Shown in pieces: positions 51,248 through 59,757 of a stretch of 64,000 nt of DNA. Within the stretch, counting starts at the first letter, position 1. Each line of letters begins with the position of its first letter. The stretch is taken from contig NZ_CP107031.2 in the NCBI RefSeq assembly GCF_027474845.2, positions 3,239,001 to 3,303,000 of the forward strand, in the 5' to 3' direction. The notes beneath the pieces are model-generated. The model did no database searches and was not told where the DNA came from. It saw nothing but the letters and a program-made list of their open reading frames with translations. The DNA is from Maribacter aestuarii. GTDB taxonomy: Bacteria > Bacteroidota > Bacteroidia > Flavobacteriales > Flavobacteriaceae. The position numbers and the translations under genes were made by a program.

Positions 51248-52332
51248 CTAATTTTTTCTATATAAAGGAAAATATCCAGAATCTAAATTGATTTCTCCAT
51301 TATCTTGCTTCTCCCCAACACTGTTACTTTTAACAAGTTCATGGTAAATTTCCGTGTTTAGAACTTTTCTTCCCGTATAGAAACTTAAATCCTCATCTTT
51401 TGGAAAAAACTTTTTTTGTACTTGTAAAGACTGTCACCATCTGAAAGTCCACCTCCTATAATGTAATACTTTAAGCCTTTTTTTCTTGCCCAATTAAGCA
51501 TATTAATTTTCAAAAAATCATTAGGCCTTACATGAAAATATTCAGAATTGGTTCCGCCCAAAAAGGAATACATGGTGTCATTAGATAAAAGTACCAATTC
51601 AGTTGAAACTGCTATTTCCCCCAGATACACAATAGCAAGTGAACATCGTCCTTTATTTTTTAGAATGAAATTTGAAAAATACTCTAAAGTGTGATAGAAA
51701 TTGTCTTTAGCATCATGTCTATCCATAGTACCTATGTAAATAGAATAGAACTCTTCAATTTGAGTTGATTGGATTTCATCGTGCCATAATTGAAATTCTA
51801 AATCATACTTCTGGGCATTATTATAATTTTTCCTAACAGACCTATTAAAATTGTTCCATAAGACTTGCTCATCTAGAATATTGCCTCTAACATTAGAAAG
51901 CGTGTGAACAACCTTCCCGGAATAGTTTCTATGATTTCCTGAGAAATTAAATCGGATAAATTCGGAGATAATATTTTCGGCCATATACCAGTCATCAACT
52001 TCTTTCCAAAAATCACGAAGAATATCTACTTTACAATTTTTTTCCAAAAGTGGTCCCGTATATCCCCATGGACTAGAAACATCCTTATATGTTGTCTTCC
52101 TTCCCTTGGTTATTATTGGATTGAGATAGAAAGGCATTAAAACCTTAGGACTATTTTCAACAAAAAACACAAAATACATGAGATTATTGTTTTTTTGATA
52201 GTCTACATTTAGTAGTTCATATTTATAATAAGGATTTTCTGGGTCAACCATATTAAGGTGATGCTTATACCTCTCTACGCCAACTTTTGATGAAATTTCA
52301 TGTACCTCCAAAGTTTTCAATAATATGCTCAT
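51248..52332 (-). pseudogene. FemAB/GNAT-like protein, copy 2, frameshift near the C-terminus
   Basis: Paralogue of the 48253-49326 protein with shared landmarks: NPYYKYELL, YKDVSSPWGYTGPL, FIRFNFSGNHRNYSGKVVHTLSNVRG, YSFLGGTNSEYFHVRPNDFLKI and YYIIGGGLSDGDSLYKYKK. The open frame ends prematurely after SFFQKMRI, but one more T in the six-T run (minus strand, 51404-51409) restores FFPKDEDLSFYTGRKVLN... to a C-terminus GYFPLYRKN that matches the paralogue's GFFPRYRE. Repaired length is 361 residues. Presumably a transferase acting on the same or a related acceptor. Confidence 0.75.
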
Positions 52333-52671
52333 TTCTAAAATTTGCTAAAGGACTTTGTCTAAGGTATTCCAAATATTATAGATTATCATACTAGGTGTTC
52401 CTTGCACATTATAAAAATACGCATTCTTATCATTTTCGTTTGTTGTTGTCCTAATTATTGGTTGAATTTGATACATTATTGGATTAACTTCATGTATTGA
52501 TAATGTACAACCCTATTATTTTTTATGATAACATACCACTATATCATTTATAGAATTTAATCTGAATAACTATTGGTAGAAGTCAATTGAAGTTCAAAGA
52601 CTACCATAGGATATTATCGGTATTTCAGGACTTCTTTTAGCTCACTGTAAGAATTTATTCTCAGAAAGTTG
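52333..52671. other. 339-bp intergenic gap
   Basis: AT-rich. It lies between the start of FemAB copy 2 and the 3' end of the giant T9SS gene on the same strand, so it would contain the promoter of the cassette running to 43 kb. No clear TTTG/TAnnTTTG pair, hairpin or RNA gene was recognised. Confidence 0.5.
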
Positions 52672-54075
52672 TTAGTGTTTGACTATAAACTGTTTGCTCA
52701 AAATTTGATTTTCCCCTTTTAATTTAAGTAGGTAAGTGCCGTTTGATAGTTGGGAAATATCCAATCTTCCATTAAAACCTTCAGAATTAATATTTTGAGA
52801 AATCACTAGTTTTCCGGAAAAATCAAAAATTTCGATTACTAATAACTCAACATTCTGTGACTTAAATTCAAATTCTAAATTTATATGGGAATTTGCAGGG
52901 ACCGGCGAAAGAATAAGGTGGTTCTTGTCAATATTACTGCCTAAAACCGGCAGTCGCGCTGTCAAAGGAGTGGAGCCAATACAAAAGTTGGTAGACTCTG
53001 ATGTAGTAAAAGTGCCTCCTGATGCTAAAATGGTTCCATCGGATTTTGTTACGCTGTAATTTCCGTCGCCATATTGCCCACAGCATATGCCATCTCCATA
53101 GCTATCATAGATTACGAAATCATAACAACCCTGTTCCAAACATACACTTTCGGTCAGTGTTGTAAAGTCATCGGCATTTGTATACCCAGATCCCGATAAG
53201 ACCGCTACACCATTCGAATTTAAAAGCTCCCAAGAGGTCTCTCTGGCATAATCGTCAAATAGAATAGATACGGTAACTTCTTCACATGTATCGGAATCAC
53301 ATCCGTCCGGAATGCCATCATTGTCGCTATCTATCGAATCATCACTTCCTTCGCAGATGTCGTCATCGTCGCACACCCCGTCGTTGTCGGAGTCGGGGCA
53401 CGTGCCTCCTTCGGCTATGGTCGTTGTTCCCAGGTCCTGTTCGCAGTCTCCTTCTCCCCATCGTGTAAATATACGGTAGTCCCCAGGTGCAAGGTCCTGC
53501 ACGGTGAAGGAGCCACTGTCGTCCGGTACGCTGTAAGCCTGGGGCCAGGTGGCCCCGCCGTCGATACTGAACTCCATGGCAGTCCTCGTTCCACCGTTCA
53601 CCGCATCTTCCTGGAAGGTGAAGGTGATGGAGCCGTCGCTGGCGCCCGTCACCGTTTCGTCCGTACCGGCTACGGTTGCCGTGGGGACATCGGTGCCGGT
53701 ACAGGGTTCCGGGGTCCCGCATTCGTCGGGCGTTCCGTTGCCGTTGGTGTCCTCGAACAGGGTTATGTTCCTGAAATAGGAATCTCCTTCCGCGCTGGCA
53801 TCGTCGTCCGTTATCAGTACCATGTACCGGAAGGTCCCGTTAATGCGTGTTCCTATGGGCACGCTGTAGCTCTGCCATGTTCCGTCCCCTGGGTAGGGGG
53901 CTGCCGTAAAGTCACCTGCGTACCCTTGGTTCCCGTACACCACGGCCCCGGTCCTCTGGTTGAGGTCCAAGGTGTTCTGGTTGAAGGCGACCTCGTGTAT
54001 CTCCCCTTCGGTATCGCTCCTGAAGTCGAAGGTCAGCACTGTATTGGGCGTAAAGTCGTAATCTATCTCGATCAC
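52672..54075 (-). pseudogene. C-terminal part of the giant secreted protein, separated by an in-frame TGA; T9SS type A sorting domain
   Basis: This segment is in the same frame as the upstream part (54079-58011) and directly follows its TGA at 54079-54081. The junction reads TGNA-stop-KVIEIDYDFTPNTVLTFDFRS; homologous modules have Trp at that place (memory), so TGG-to-TGA is the simplest explanation. It then carries a repeated domain (TGASDGSITFTF), a second TSP3-like Ca-binding stretch (CPDSDNDGVCDDDDIC), a Cys-rich module (GDGICCGQYGDGNYS) and a C-terminal type A T9SS sorting domain (LILSPVPANSHINLEFEF...LSKQFIVKH). Without read-through this export signal is lost. Independent translation from a GTG at 54075 would lack a signal peptide and seems unlikely. 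Confidence 0.8.
53353..53400. repeat. 48-bp direct repeat, copy 1
   Basis: Identical base for base to 54253-54300. On the minus strand it encodes CPDSDNDGVCDDDDIC, a TSP3-like Ca-binding stretch. The sequences on both sides diverge at once, so the identity is sharply limited. Confidence 0.95.
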
Positions 54076-54078
54076 CTT

Positions 54079-57000
54079 TCAGGCGTTACCGGTCATATAG
54101 ATGGTGCTTCCCCCGTCCTGTAGGGCATAGGTGCCGTTGTCCTGTCCCGGAAAGGCCGTTATCTGGTAGTCGTTGAAGTTTGTTGCCGGACAACCCTCGC
54201 ATGCATCGGGTATGCCGTTTGCGTCCACGTCGATGGAATCGTCCCCTAGCGGGCAGATGTCGTCATCGTCGCACACCCCGTCGTTGTCGGAGTCGGGGCA
54301 GTTGTCGGCTCCCTCGGTAATGGTGACGAACTGGTTTGGGTTGGGTGCTGTTACCTCGTCGACTATGCCTGAGGGCCATCGGACCACTATCCTGTCTATT
54401 GTGGTGGCGCTCCCGATTCCGAAGTGCTGGGTGAAGGAGTTGAACACGCCGTAGCCCTCCCCGGACCTGACCTCCCTGATCTGCGTTCCCCACGGACCGT
54501 GGAGCTCGACTCTGGCGCCTATGCCGTTGACGTTGCTCTGTACGCCTGTTAGCTGTACGTTGAGGAAGTTGTTGGCGTTGCCCTGGTTGAGCCAGAGCCT
54601 GTCCTTGACGGTGGTGGGGGTGTTGAGCCCTGTGGCGTACCCGGCGTATATGTCCAGGAACCCGTCATGGTTCAGGTCGCCCACGGTAAAGGACTGTACG
54701 GTATTGGAGTTGAAGGGGTTGTCGGCGAGCGCGAAGGTGCCGTTCCCGTTGTTGTAGAACAGGAAGTGGTTGTCCCCGGAGACCATCAGGTCCAGGAACC
54801 CGTCGTTGTTGAAGTCCTTAAAGAACCCCTGTACGCCGTAGAGGTTCTCCGGTGCCAGTGTGGGCAGGAGTCCGCTCGATGCGGTGACCTCGGTGAAGGT
54901 CCCGTTCCCGTTGTTGCGCATCAGGTTGGGCCCGCTCCCGTGGTTGATGATGATGGCGTCCATGTCGCCGTCGTTGTCGATGTCCCCGAAATCGGTGAGC
55001 CACGTCTGCTCTCCGTTCTTGAGGTTGGCCGCCGCGGCGTCCTCTGTAAAGGTGCCGTCGCCGTTGTTGCGCATGAGCATGTTGATCCTCCTGGGGTCTG
55101 TGGGGTCGGTGACGCCCCCTCGGCACTTGGAGATGTAGAGGTCCAGGTGGCGGTCGTTGTCGTAGTCGACCCACATGCTGGCGTAGTTCCCGGAGTTGTC
55201 GCTCGCGGGCACGGTCTCGGTGTCGAGTATGGTCTCGTTGACGCTAAAGGTGCCGTCGCGGTCGTTGATGTATATGTTGGACTCCGCGTCGTCGTTACAG
55301 GCGAATATGTCGGCCCACCCGTCGTTGTCGATGTCGGCGAAGTTGCTGCCCTGTATGAACAGTAGCGGTCCCGGCAGGTATTGGGAGGTATAGGAGTCGT
55401 TGCCGTTGTTGTTGGCGATGACCTTTACCCCGTCGTAGTAACCTCCGGAGAGTATGTCGTTGTAACCGTTGTGGTCCATGTCCGCGACGGTGACGCTCCA
55501 CTGTATCCTACCGTCGTTGAGGATGTTGGGCACGGGCCCGAAGTTGTACTTGTCGAAGGGCTGTCCGGGTGCGTTCTGGTACTGTACGGAGAGGTTCCTT
55601 CCGTTGTCCAGCTGTACGATGTCGTCCCTTCCGTCGCCGTTCATGTCCGCGACGGCCATGACCAGGCCGCTGTAGTTGTCCCCCTGCAAGAGGGAGGTGG
55701 CCTCGGTGAAGGCCACTGCCGAAGCGTCCGTGCTCATGCTTACGGTGATCACTGTGGTGTCCTCTCCGGTGTCCTGCCCGTCGTCCACGGTCAGGGTCAC
55801 GGTATAGTCGCCCGGTGCGTCGTAGGTGTGGGCCACGGTCTCCCCTTGAGCCGTGGTGCCGTCCCCGAGGTCCCAGTCATAGGTGAGGGCGTCCCCGTCG
55901 GCGTCGGAGGAGGCGGAGGCGTCGAAGTCCACGGGCAGGGGTGCGGTACCGTTGGTGACCGATGCGGTGATCACGGCCTGTGGCGGGTTGTTGGCGATGG
56001 GCGTCAGGGAGTTTATCCAATCGGCGATGAGCTGCACGCCTGCGGCGTCCACGACGTCCTTGGCAATGGGGGGCATCTCCACGTTCTGCTGCAGGGAGTT
56101 CATCCTGTGGTGCATCAGGGAGCTCCCGGTCTGTTGGGGCACGACCACTTTACCATCGGGGAGTCCCAGGTCGTAGGCCACGTCCCCGTACACGATGTTC
56201 TGGTCCACGAGCGGGGTGGTGTAGCGCGCGTCGAACTGTGCGATGTTGTCCACGGTGGGGTTGTGGCAGCTGGCGCAGTTCACGTCTATGTAGCTCCTCG
56301 CCCTGTCCTCGAGGGACCTGGAGAGGTCGTCCTTTGCCGCCACGGCCATGTAGTTCCCCGCATTGGCTTCGGTGATGTTCTCGGCGATGATGCCCATCTC
56401 GCTCAGGTTGGCCAGCTGGTTGGCCGACACCCCCCCGGGATAGGTGATGGTCTTGTTCAGGTTCCTGGTCTTGGGCCCCAGTACGCTACCGTTCTGCGGG
56501 AAGTGGCAGGCCACGCACTCGGCCCTACTGGGATAGTGCCAGCTCTGCACAGTACCGTCGACGTCCACGTCCTCGTCCAGGGACCCCACCAACAGTTCGG
56601 CATCGGTCTGCGCGGCGTTCCACTTGTAGGTGAGGTAGTAGTAGACGTCGTCGTCCCCCTTGACCTCGAAGCGTGTCTCCAAGCGCTTTCCGCCGAGCTC
56701 GAAGTGCTTGATCAGCACGGACCCCCTGGGGAAGTCCCATGCATCGGTGTCGGAGAACACGATCTGCTCCTCCGCGGTATCGTGGGTGCCGTCGTTGGGC
56801 ACGGCCATCCACCTGGACTTGGAGGCGCCGTCCGACCAGAAGGGCTCCACCATCTCGTAGGGGACCACCCCGTCGCTGGCCGTGAGGGCGGCCAGGTCCG
56901 AGAAGGCGCCCGTCTCCGATAACAGGGCGGGGGCGAAGGGACCGCTAACGTCGTCCGGTGTACCCACCGGGAGGTTCCCGTTAAGGAACTTGCCGATGGC

Positions 57001-58011
57001 TCCATTACCACCGGTATTTATATTATTAAATTCATTGTAAATGGCCGTAAGTTCAGAGGGTGTTAGAGCAGCATTGTAAAATCCAGCCGCTTTCATTGTG
57101 CCATTACCATATTCTTTTAATCCGGTATTGCTTGGGGAACTTCTTAACCCATTAATCAAAATATCTAAATCTGGGTGACTCGTTGTACCCACTGTTGTGC
57201 CGGAATAGATTTCAATACCATTGTGGTATTTCTTGTGAATATTACCATTGACGGTTAGTGCAATTACATCTCCTTCCTGTATGGTTGCTGGGGTATTCCC
57301 ACTAAATCGATTTCCAATTACGCTAAAAATACCTGAATTGGAATAATTGAGTCCGAATTGCCCCTGGTTGTAATGGTATCCTTTGGAAAATAGCCAACAA
57401 CTAGAGGTTGAGCGCCTTTCACCAACTACGTATACCAGCGAAAAATTATCCGTGCCACCTACAAAATTTAGTGCATTCGTAATCTTACCTAAATTCAGTA
57501 AAGCGGTGGGTGCCGAAAAATCCAATTCCTTATCTCCATTGGATGCAATATTCACAGTAACATCTACTGCCGTAATAGTGGCAACGGATTTTTGGTCTGT
57601 CACAGAAATAACCAGGTCTCCATCGTTGCCTAATTGCTCTTCCCCAGTAATCCATGTGACCAATGATGGTAAGTCTGCACTGATCGGAATTAAGGGTGCA
57701 AAGGCTGAAGAGAATATATGCTCATCATAAGGTATCTTTGGTGACTTTTTTAAAATGTCTTTTTGTTTGATTGAACCTTTTAAATTTTCTTTGGAAACAG
57801 AATTATAAATAAGGGAGAATCGATTTGAGTCAAAATCAACACCATTAATTACATCATTGACATTGAGCATTACCAAATCCTCATTTAAAAGTTCATCTGG
57901 ATGAGATTTAAACGCTGTGTAACCAATAATAATTAATACCACAATCAAGGATGCAAAGGCTAACATTACCCCTTTGTCCATTTTAAATGTTCTTTTATTC
58001 ATACAATCCAT
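54079..58011 (-). CDS. Giant multidomain secreted protein: LamG + diheme cytochrome c-like + PKD + FG-GAP + ASPIC/UnbV
   Basis: 1310 residues before an in-frame TGA. Start at 58011 or 58002 (MNKRTFK...). N-terminal helix (~12-30); a LamG-like domain (~130-310); a region with two heme-binding CxxCH motifs, CVACH (~498) and CASCH (~577), similar to the SO2930/TIGR03806 family (SDGVVPYEMVEPFWSDGASK; MHHRMNSLQQNVEMPP). Then a PKD domain (~675-755, SASSDADGDALTYDWDLGDG), FG-GAP repeats (~765-1130), an ASPIC/UnbV domain (~1150-1230, VRSGEGYGVFNSFTQHFGIG) and a TSP3 stretch (~1237-1265). It continues in the same frame after the TGA. Most of it has a GC-rich, foreign-looking base composition. Probably a surface protein with possible redox capacity. 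Confidence 0.85.
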   Translation of the reverse strand: MDCMNKRTFKMDKGVMLAFASLIVVLIIIGYTAFKSHPDELLNEDLVMLNVNDVINGVDFDSNRFSLIYNSVSKENLKGSIKQKDILKKSPKIPYDEHIFSSAFAPLIPISADLPSLVTWITGEEQLGNDGDLVISVTDQKSVATITAVDVTVNIASNGDKELDFSAPTALLNLGKITNALNFVGGTDNFSLVYVVGERRSTSSCWLFSKGYHYNQGQFGLNYSNSGIFSVIGNRFSGNTPATIQEGDVIALTVNGNIHKKYHNGIEIYSGTTVGTTSHPDLDILINGLRSSPSNTGLKEYGNGTMKAAGFYNAALTPSELTAIYNEFNNINTGGNGAIGKFLNGNLPVGTPDDVSGPFAPALLSETGAFSDLAALTASDGVVPYEMVEPFWSDGASKSRWMAVPNDGTHDTAEEQIVFSDTDAWDFPRGSVLIKHFELGGKRLETRFEVKGDDDVYYYLTYKWNAAQTDAELLVGSLDEDVDVDGTVQSWHYPSRAECVACHFPQNGSVLGPKTRNLNKTITYPGGVSANQLANLSEMGIIAENITEANAGNYMAVAAKDDLSRSLEDRARSYIDVNCASCHNPTVDNIAQFDARYTTPLVDQNIVYGDVAYDLGLPDGKVVVPQQTGSSLMHHRMNSLQQNVEMPPIAKDVVDAAGVQLIADWINSLTPIANNPPQAVITASVTNGTAPLPVDFDASASSDADGDALTYDWDLGDGTTAQGETVAHTYDAPGDYTVTLTVDDGQDTGEDTTVITVSMSTDASAVAFTEATSLLQGDNYSGLVMAVADMNGDGRDDIVQLDNGRNLSVQYQNAPGQPFDKYNFGPVPNILNDGRIQWSVTVADMDHNGYNDILSGGYYDGVKVIANNNGNDSYTSQYLPGPLLFIQGSNFADIDNDGWADIFACNDDAESNIYINDRDGTFSVNETILDTETVPASDNSGNYASMWVDYDNDRHLDLYISKCRGGVTDPTDPRRINMLMRNNGDGTFTEDAAAANLKNGEQTWLTDFGDIDNDGDMDAIIINHGSGPNLMRNNGNGTFTEVTASSGLLPTLAPENLYGVQGFFKDFNNDGFLDLMVSGDNHFLFYNNGNGTFALADNPFNSNTVQSFTVGDLNHDGFLDIYAGYATGLNTPTTVKDRLWLNQGNANNFLNVQLTGVQSNVNGIGARVELHGPWGTQIREVRSGEGYGVFNSFTQHFGIGSATTIDRIVVRWPSGIVDEVTAPNPNQFVTITEGADNCPDSDNDGVCDDDDICPLGDDSIDVDANGIPDACEGCPATNFNDYQITAFPGQDNGTYALQDGGSTIYMTGNA
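54253..54300. repeat. 48-bp direct repeat, copy 2
   Basis: Identical to 53353-53400, exactly 900 bp away (300 codons) and in the same reading frame. Together the copies flank the premature TGA at 54079-54081. Confidence 0.95.
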
Positions 58012-58012
58012 A

Positions 58013-58031
58013 TGTCATACGATGTATGACA
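58013..58031 (-). promoter_or_regulatory. Inverted repeat at the start of the giant gene
   Basis: TGTCATAC-GAT-GTATGACA, eight-base arms with a three-base centre, lying directly upstream of the ATG at 58011. It could be an operator or, in the mRNA, a hairpin over the ribosome-binding region. Protein partner unknown. Confidence 0.35.
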
Positions 58032-58320
58032 GATTTAGTATTAATAGAAAATTTCTGGGGGAACTGCTTTGACAGCTAATATATTAAGCAATAGGACGAT
58101 ACTACTAACAAAAGCTAGTAAACTAGATAAAAAACAAAAAATAATAGTCCAATTGTAATAATACTTTAATTTATTAGAATTTCATAAAATAACCTTATTA
58201 ACTTTTAAAAAAGATATTAGAAAACTTAAAAATTATGGATAATAAATTTTTAATTTCAGATTTTGGGTAAGATTTAAGATTAACTCAAGCATTCTACCAA
58301 CCTTACTAATTAAGATTAGT

Positions 58321-58328
58321 TATTTTTG
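58321..58328 (+). promoter_or_regulatory. Candidate -7 box for mnmE
   Basis: TATTTTTG matches the Bacteroidota TAnnTTTG consensus and sits 11 bp before the mnmE ATG, implying a very short leader. A -33 TTTG at correct spacing is not evident, so this is tentative. Confidence 0.3.
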
Positions 58329-58339
58329 TTTAGATACCC

Positions 58340-59728
58340 ATGAGAAGAGATAAACCTATAATTGCGCTTGCCACTCCTTCAGGTTCTGGAGCAATAGCCG
58401 TAATTCGTATTTCAGGAAATGAGGCAATAGAAATAGCATCAGCGGCTTTTAAATCTATTTCTGGAAAGATACTGAATCAACAAAAAAGCCATACCATACA
58501 CCTTGGTCATATTATGGATGGCGATCGGTTGTTGGATGAAGTCCTGATTTCGGTATTTAAAAGTCCAAATTCTTATACTGGAGAAAATGTAGTAGAAATT
58601 TCTTGTCATGGCTCATTGTTCATTCAACAAGAGATTATCCAATTATTTTTACGAAGGGGCTGTCGCACTGCAAAAGCTGGTGAATTTACCCTTAGGGCAT
58701 TCTTAAATGGAAAAATGGATTTGAGTCAGGCAGAGGCTGTCGCTGATCTCATTGCTTCCGAAACAGAAGCCAGTCATCAAGTTGCATTACAACAAATGCG
58801 TGGTGGATTTAGTAATCAGATAAAAAAACTAAGGGACGAATTAATACAATTTGCCTCCCTTATTGAACTGGAACTGGATTTTGCGGAGGAGGATGTAGAA
58901 TTTGCCAATCGAGAGCAGTTTGAGGTTTTATTGGATAAAGTAGGAAATATTTTAAAAAGATTGATAGATTCTTTTGCCATTGGAAATGTAATAAAAAGTG
59001 GTATTCCAGTAGCTATTGTTGGCGAACCCAACGTAGGAAAATCAACTTTGTTGAACGCTCTTTTAAATGAGGACCGGGCATTAGTTTCAGAAATTGCTGG
59101 AACTACAAGGGATACTGTAGAAGATGAGATCTCCATTGGAGGATTTGGTTTCCGTTTTATTGATACGGCCGGAATCCGAGAAACTGTTGACGTAGTTGAG
59201 GGGATGGGTATACAGCGAACTTTTGAGAAAATTGCCAGCGCCCGGGTTATTATCTATCTCATAGAGGCTCAAAAAGTCAGAAATGAGATTGAGCGATATA
59301 AAGCAGAGATCGATAACATTTCTGCTAAATATCCCAAGACGCCGTTAATAATTATTGCCAATAAGTTAGATATGGTAGGTGATGAAGAGAGGGCGCATAT
59401 TCAATCTCAAATTAATAATGTGCATTTATTATCAGCTAGGGATGGTAAAGGGGTAGAAGACTTGAAAATAAGGTTATTAGAACTTATAAATGCCGGGGCC
59501 ATTCATAGTCAGGAGACCATTATTACCAATACAAGACATTATAATGCTTTACTGAAGTCATTGGAAGAAGTTGATAAAATAAAATTAGGCCTAGAGGAAG
59601 ATGTTTCAGGTGACCTTTTGGCTGTTGACATACGACAAGCACTTTATTATCTAGGGGAAATAACCGGTGAAATTACATCCGACGATCTTTTAGGAAATAT
59701 ATTCGCCAATTTCTGCATCGGGAAATAA
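58340..59728 (+). CDS. mnmE: tRNA modification GTPase MnmE
   Basis: 462 residues, full length. The N-domain (IIALATPSGSGAIAVIRISG; SYTGENVVEISCHGS; AGEFTLRAFLNGKMDLSQAEAV) binds the folate cofactor. The G domain has G1 GEPNVGKST (~228-236), the TTRD switch, G3 DTAGIRE and G4 NKLD. The C-terminus is the classic FCIGK with its catalytic Cys. With MnmG it installs the cmnm5 group on U34 of several tRNAs. CpsB-type phosphatase follows by 29 bp. Confidence 0.98.
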   Translation: MRRDKPIIALATPSGSGAIAVIRISGNEAIEIASAAFKSISGKILNQQKSHTIHLGHIMDGDRLLDEVLISVFKSPNSYTGENVVEISCHGSLFIQQEIIQLFLRRGCRTAKAGEFTLRAFLNGKMDLSQAEAVADLIASETEASHQVALQQMRGGFSNQIKKLRDELIQFASLIELELDFAEEDVEFANREQFEVLLDKVGNILKRLIDSFAIGNVIKSGIPVAIVGEPNVGKSTLLNALLNEDRALVSEIAGTTRDTVEDEISIGGFGFRFIDTAGIRETVDVVEGMGIQRTFEKIASARVIIYLIEAQKVRNEIERYKAEIDNISAKYPKTPLIIIANKLDMVGDEERAHIQSQINNVHLLSARDGKGVEDLKIRLLELINAGAIHSQETIITNTRHYNALLKSLEEVDKIKLGLEEDVSGDLLAVDIRQALYYLGEITGEITSDDLLGNIFANFCIGK

Positions 59729-59757
59729 GTCTAATTTAGATTTTACATTGCATATTC

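Larger units (their letters stand above)
53350..57000. other. GC-rich core segment inside the giant gene
   Basis: Base composition changes abruptly. One 60-base line inside (54901-54960) has 38 G+C by hand count, whereas a line just outside (57781-57840) has 16. Codons in the core favour GAC, GTC, CTG and CCC; the flanking parts of the same reading frame are AT-rich. The right edge (~57.0 kb) coincides with the end of the LamG-like domain, the left edge (~53.35 kb) with the second 48-bp repeat. Probably a horizontally acquired replacement; see findings. Confidence 0.85.
58012..58339. other. 328-bp divergent promoter region between the giant gene and mnmE
   Basis: Very AT-rich, no coding signal. 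Contains the inverted repeat next to the giant gene start (58013-58031) and a TATTTTTG -7-like box before mnmE (58321-58328). Nothing else was recognised. Confidence 0.55.

Noticed and set aside
54079..54081. TGA as selenocysteine or a reassigned codon
   Set aside because: TGA is used as a normal stop elsewhere (e.g. at 1378-1380), the context expects Trp, and no SECIS-like hairpin was evident.
53353..54300. CRISPR or transposon direct repeats
   Set aside because: Only two copies, both coding for the same Ca-binding stretch, with no terminal inverted repeats or transposase.
54667..55365. Second long + strand open frame in the same region
   Set aside because: Same compositional artefact; no domain, no start context.
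55381..56922. Long open frame on the + strand (513 codons) opposite the giant gene
   Set aside because: Extremely rich in Val, Gly and His; it is the complement of a GC-rich coding strand with biased codons. The minus-strand product has recognisable domains.
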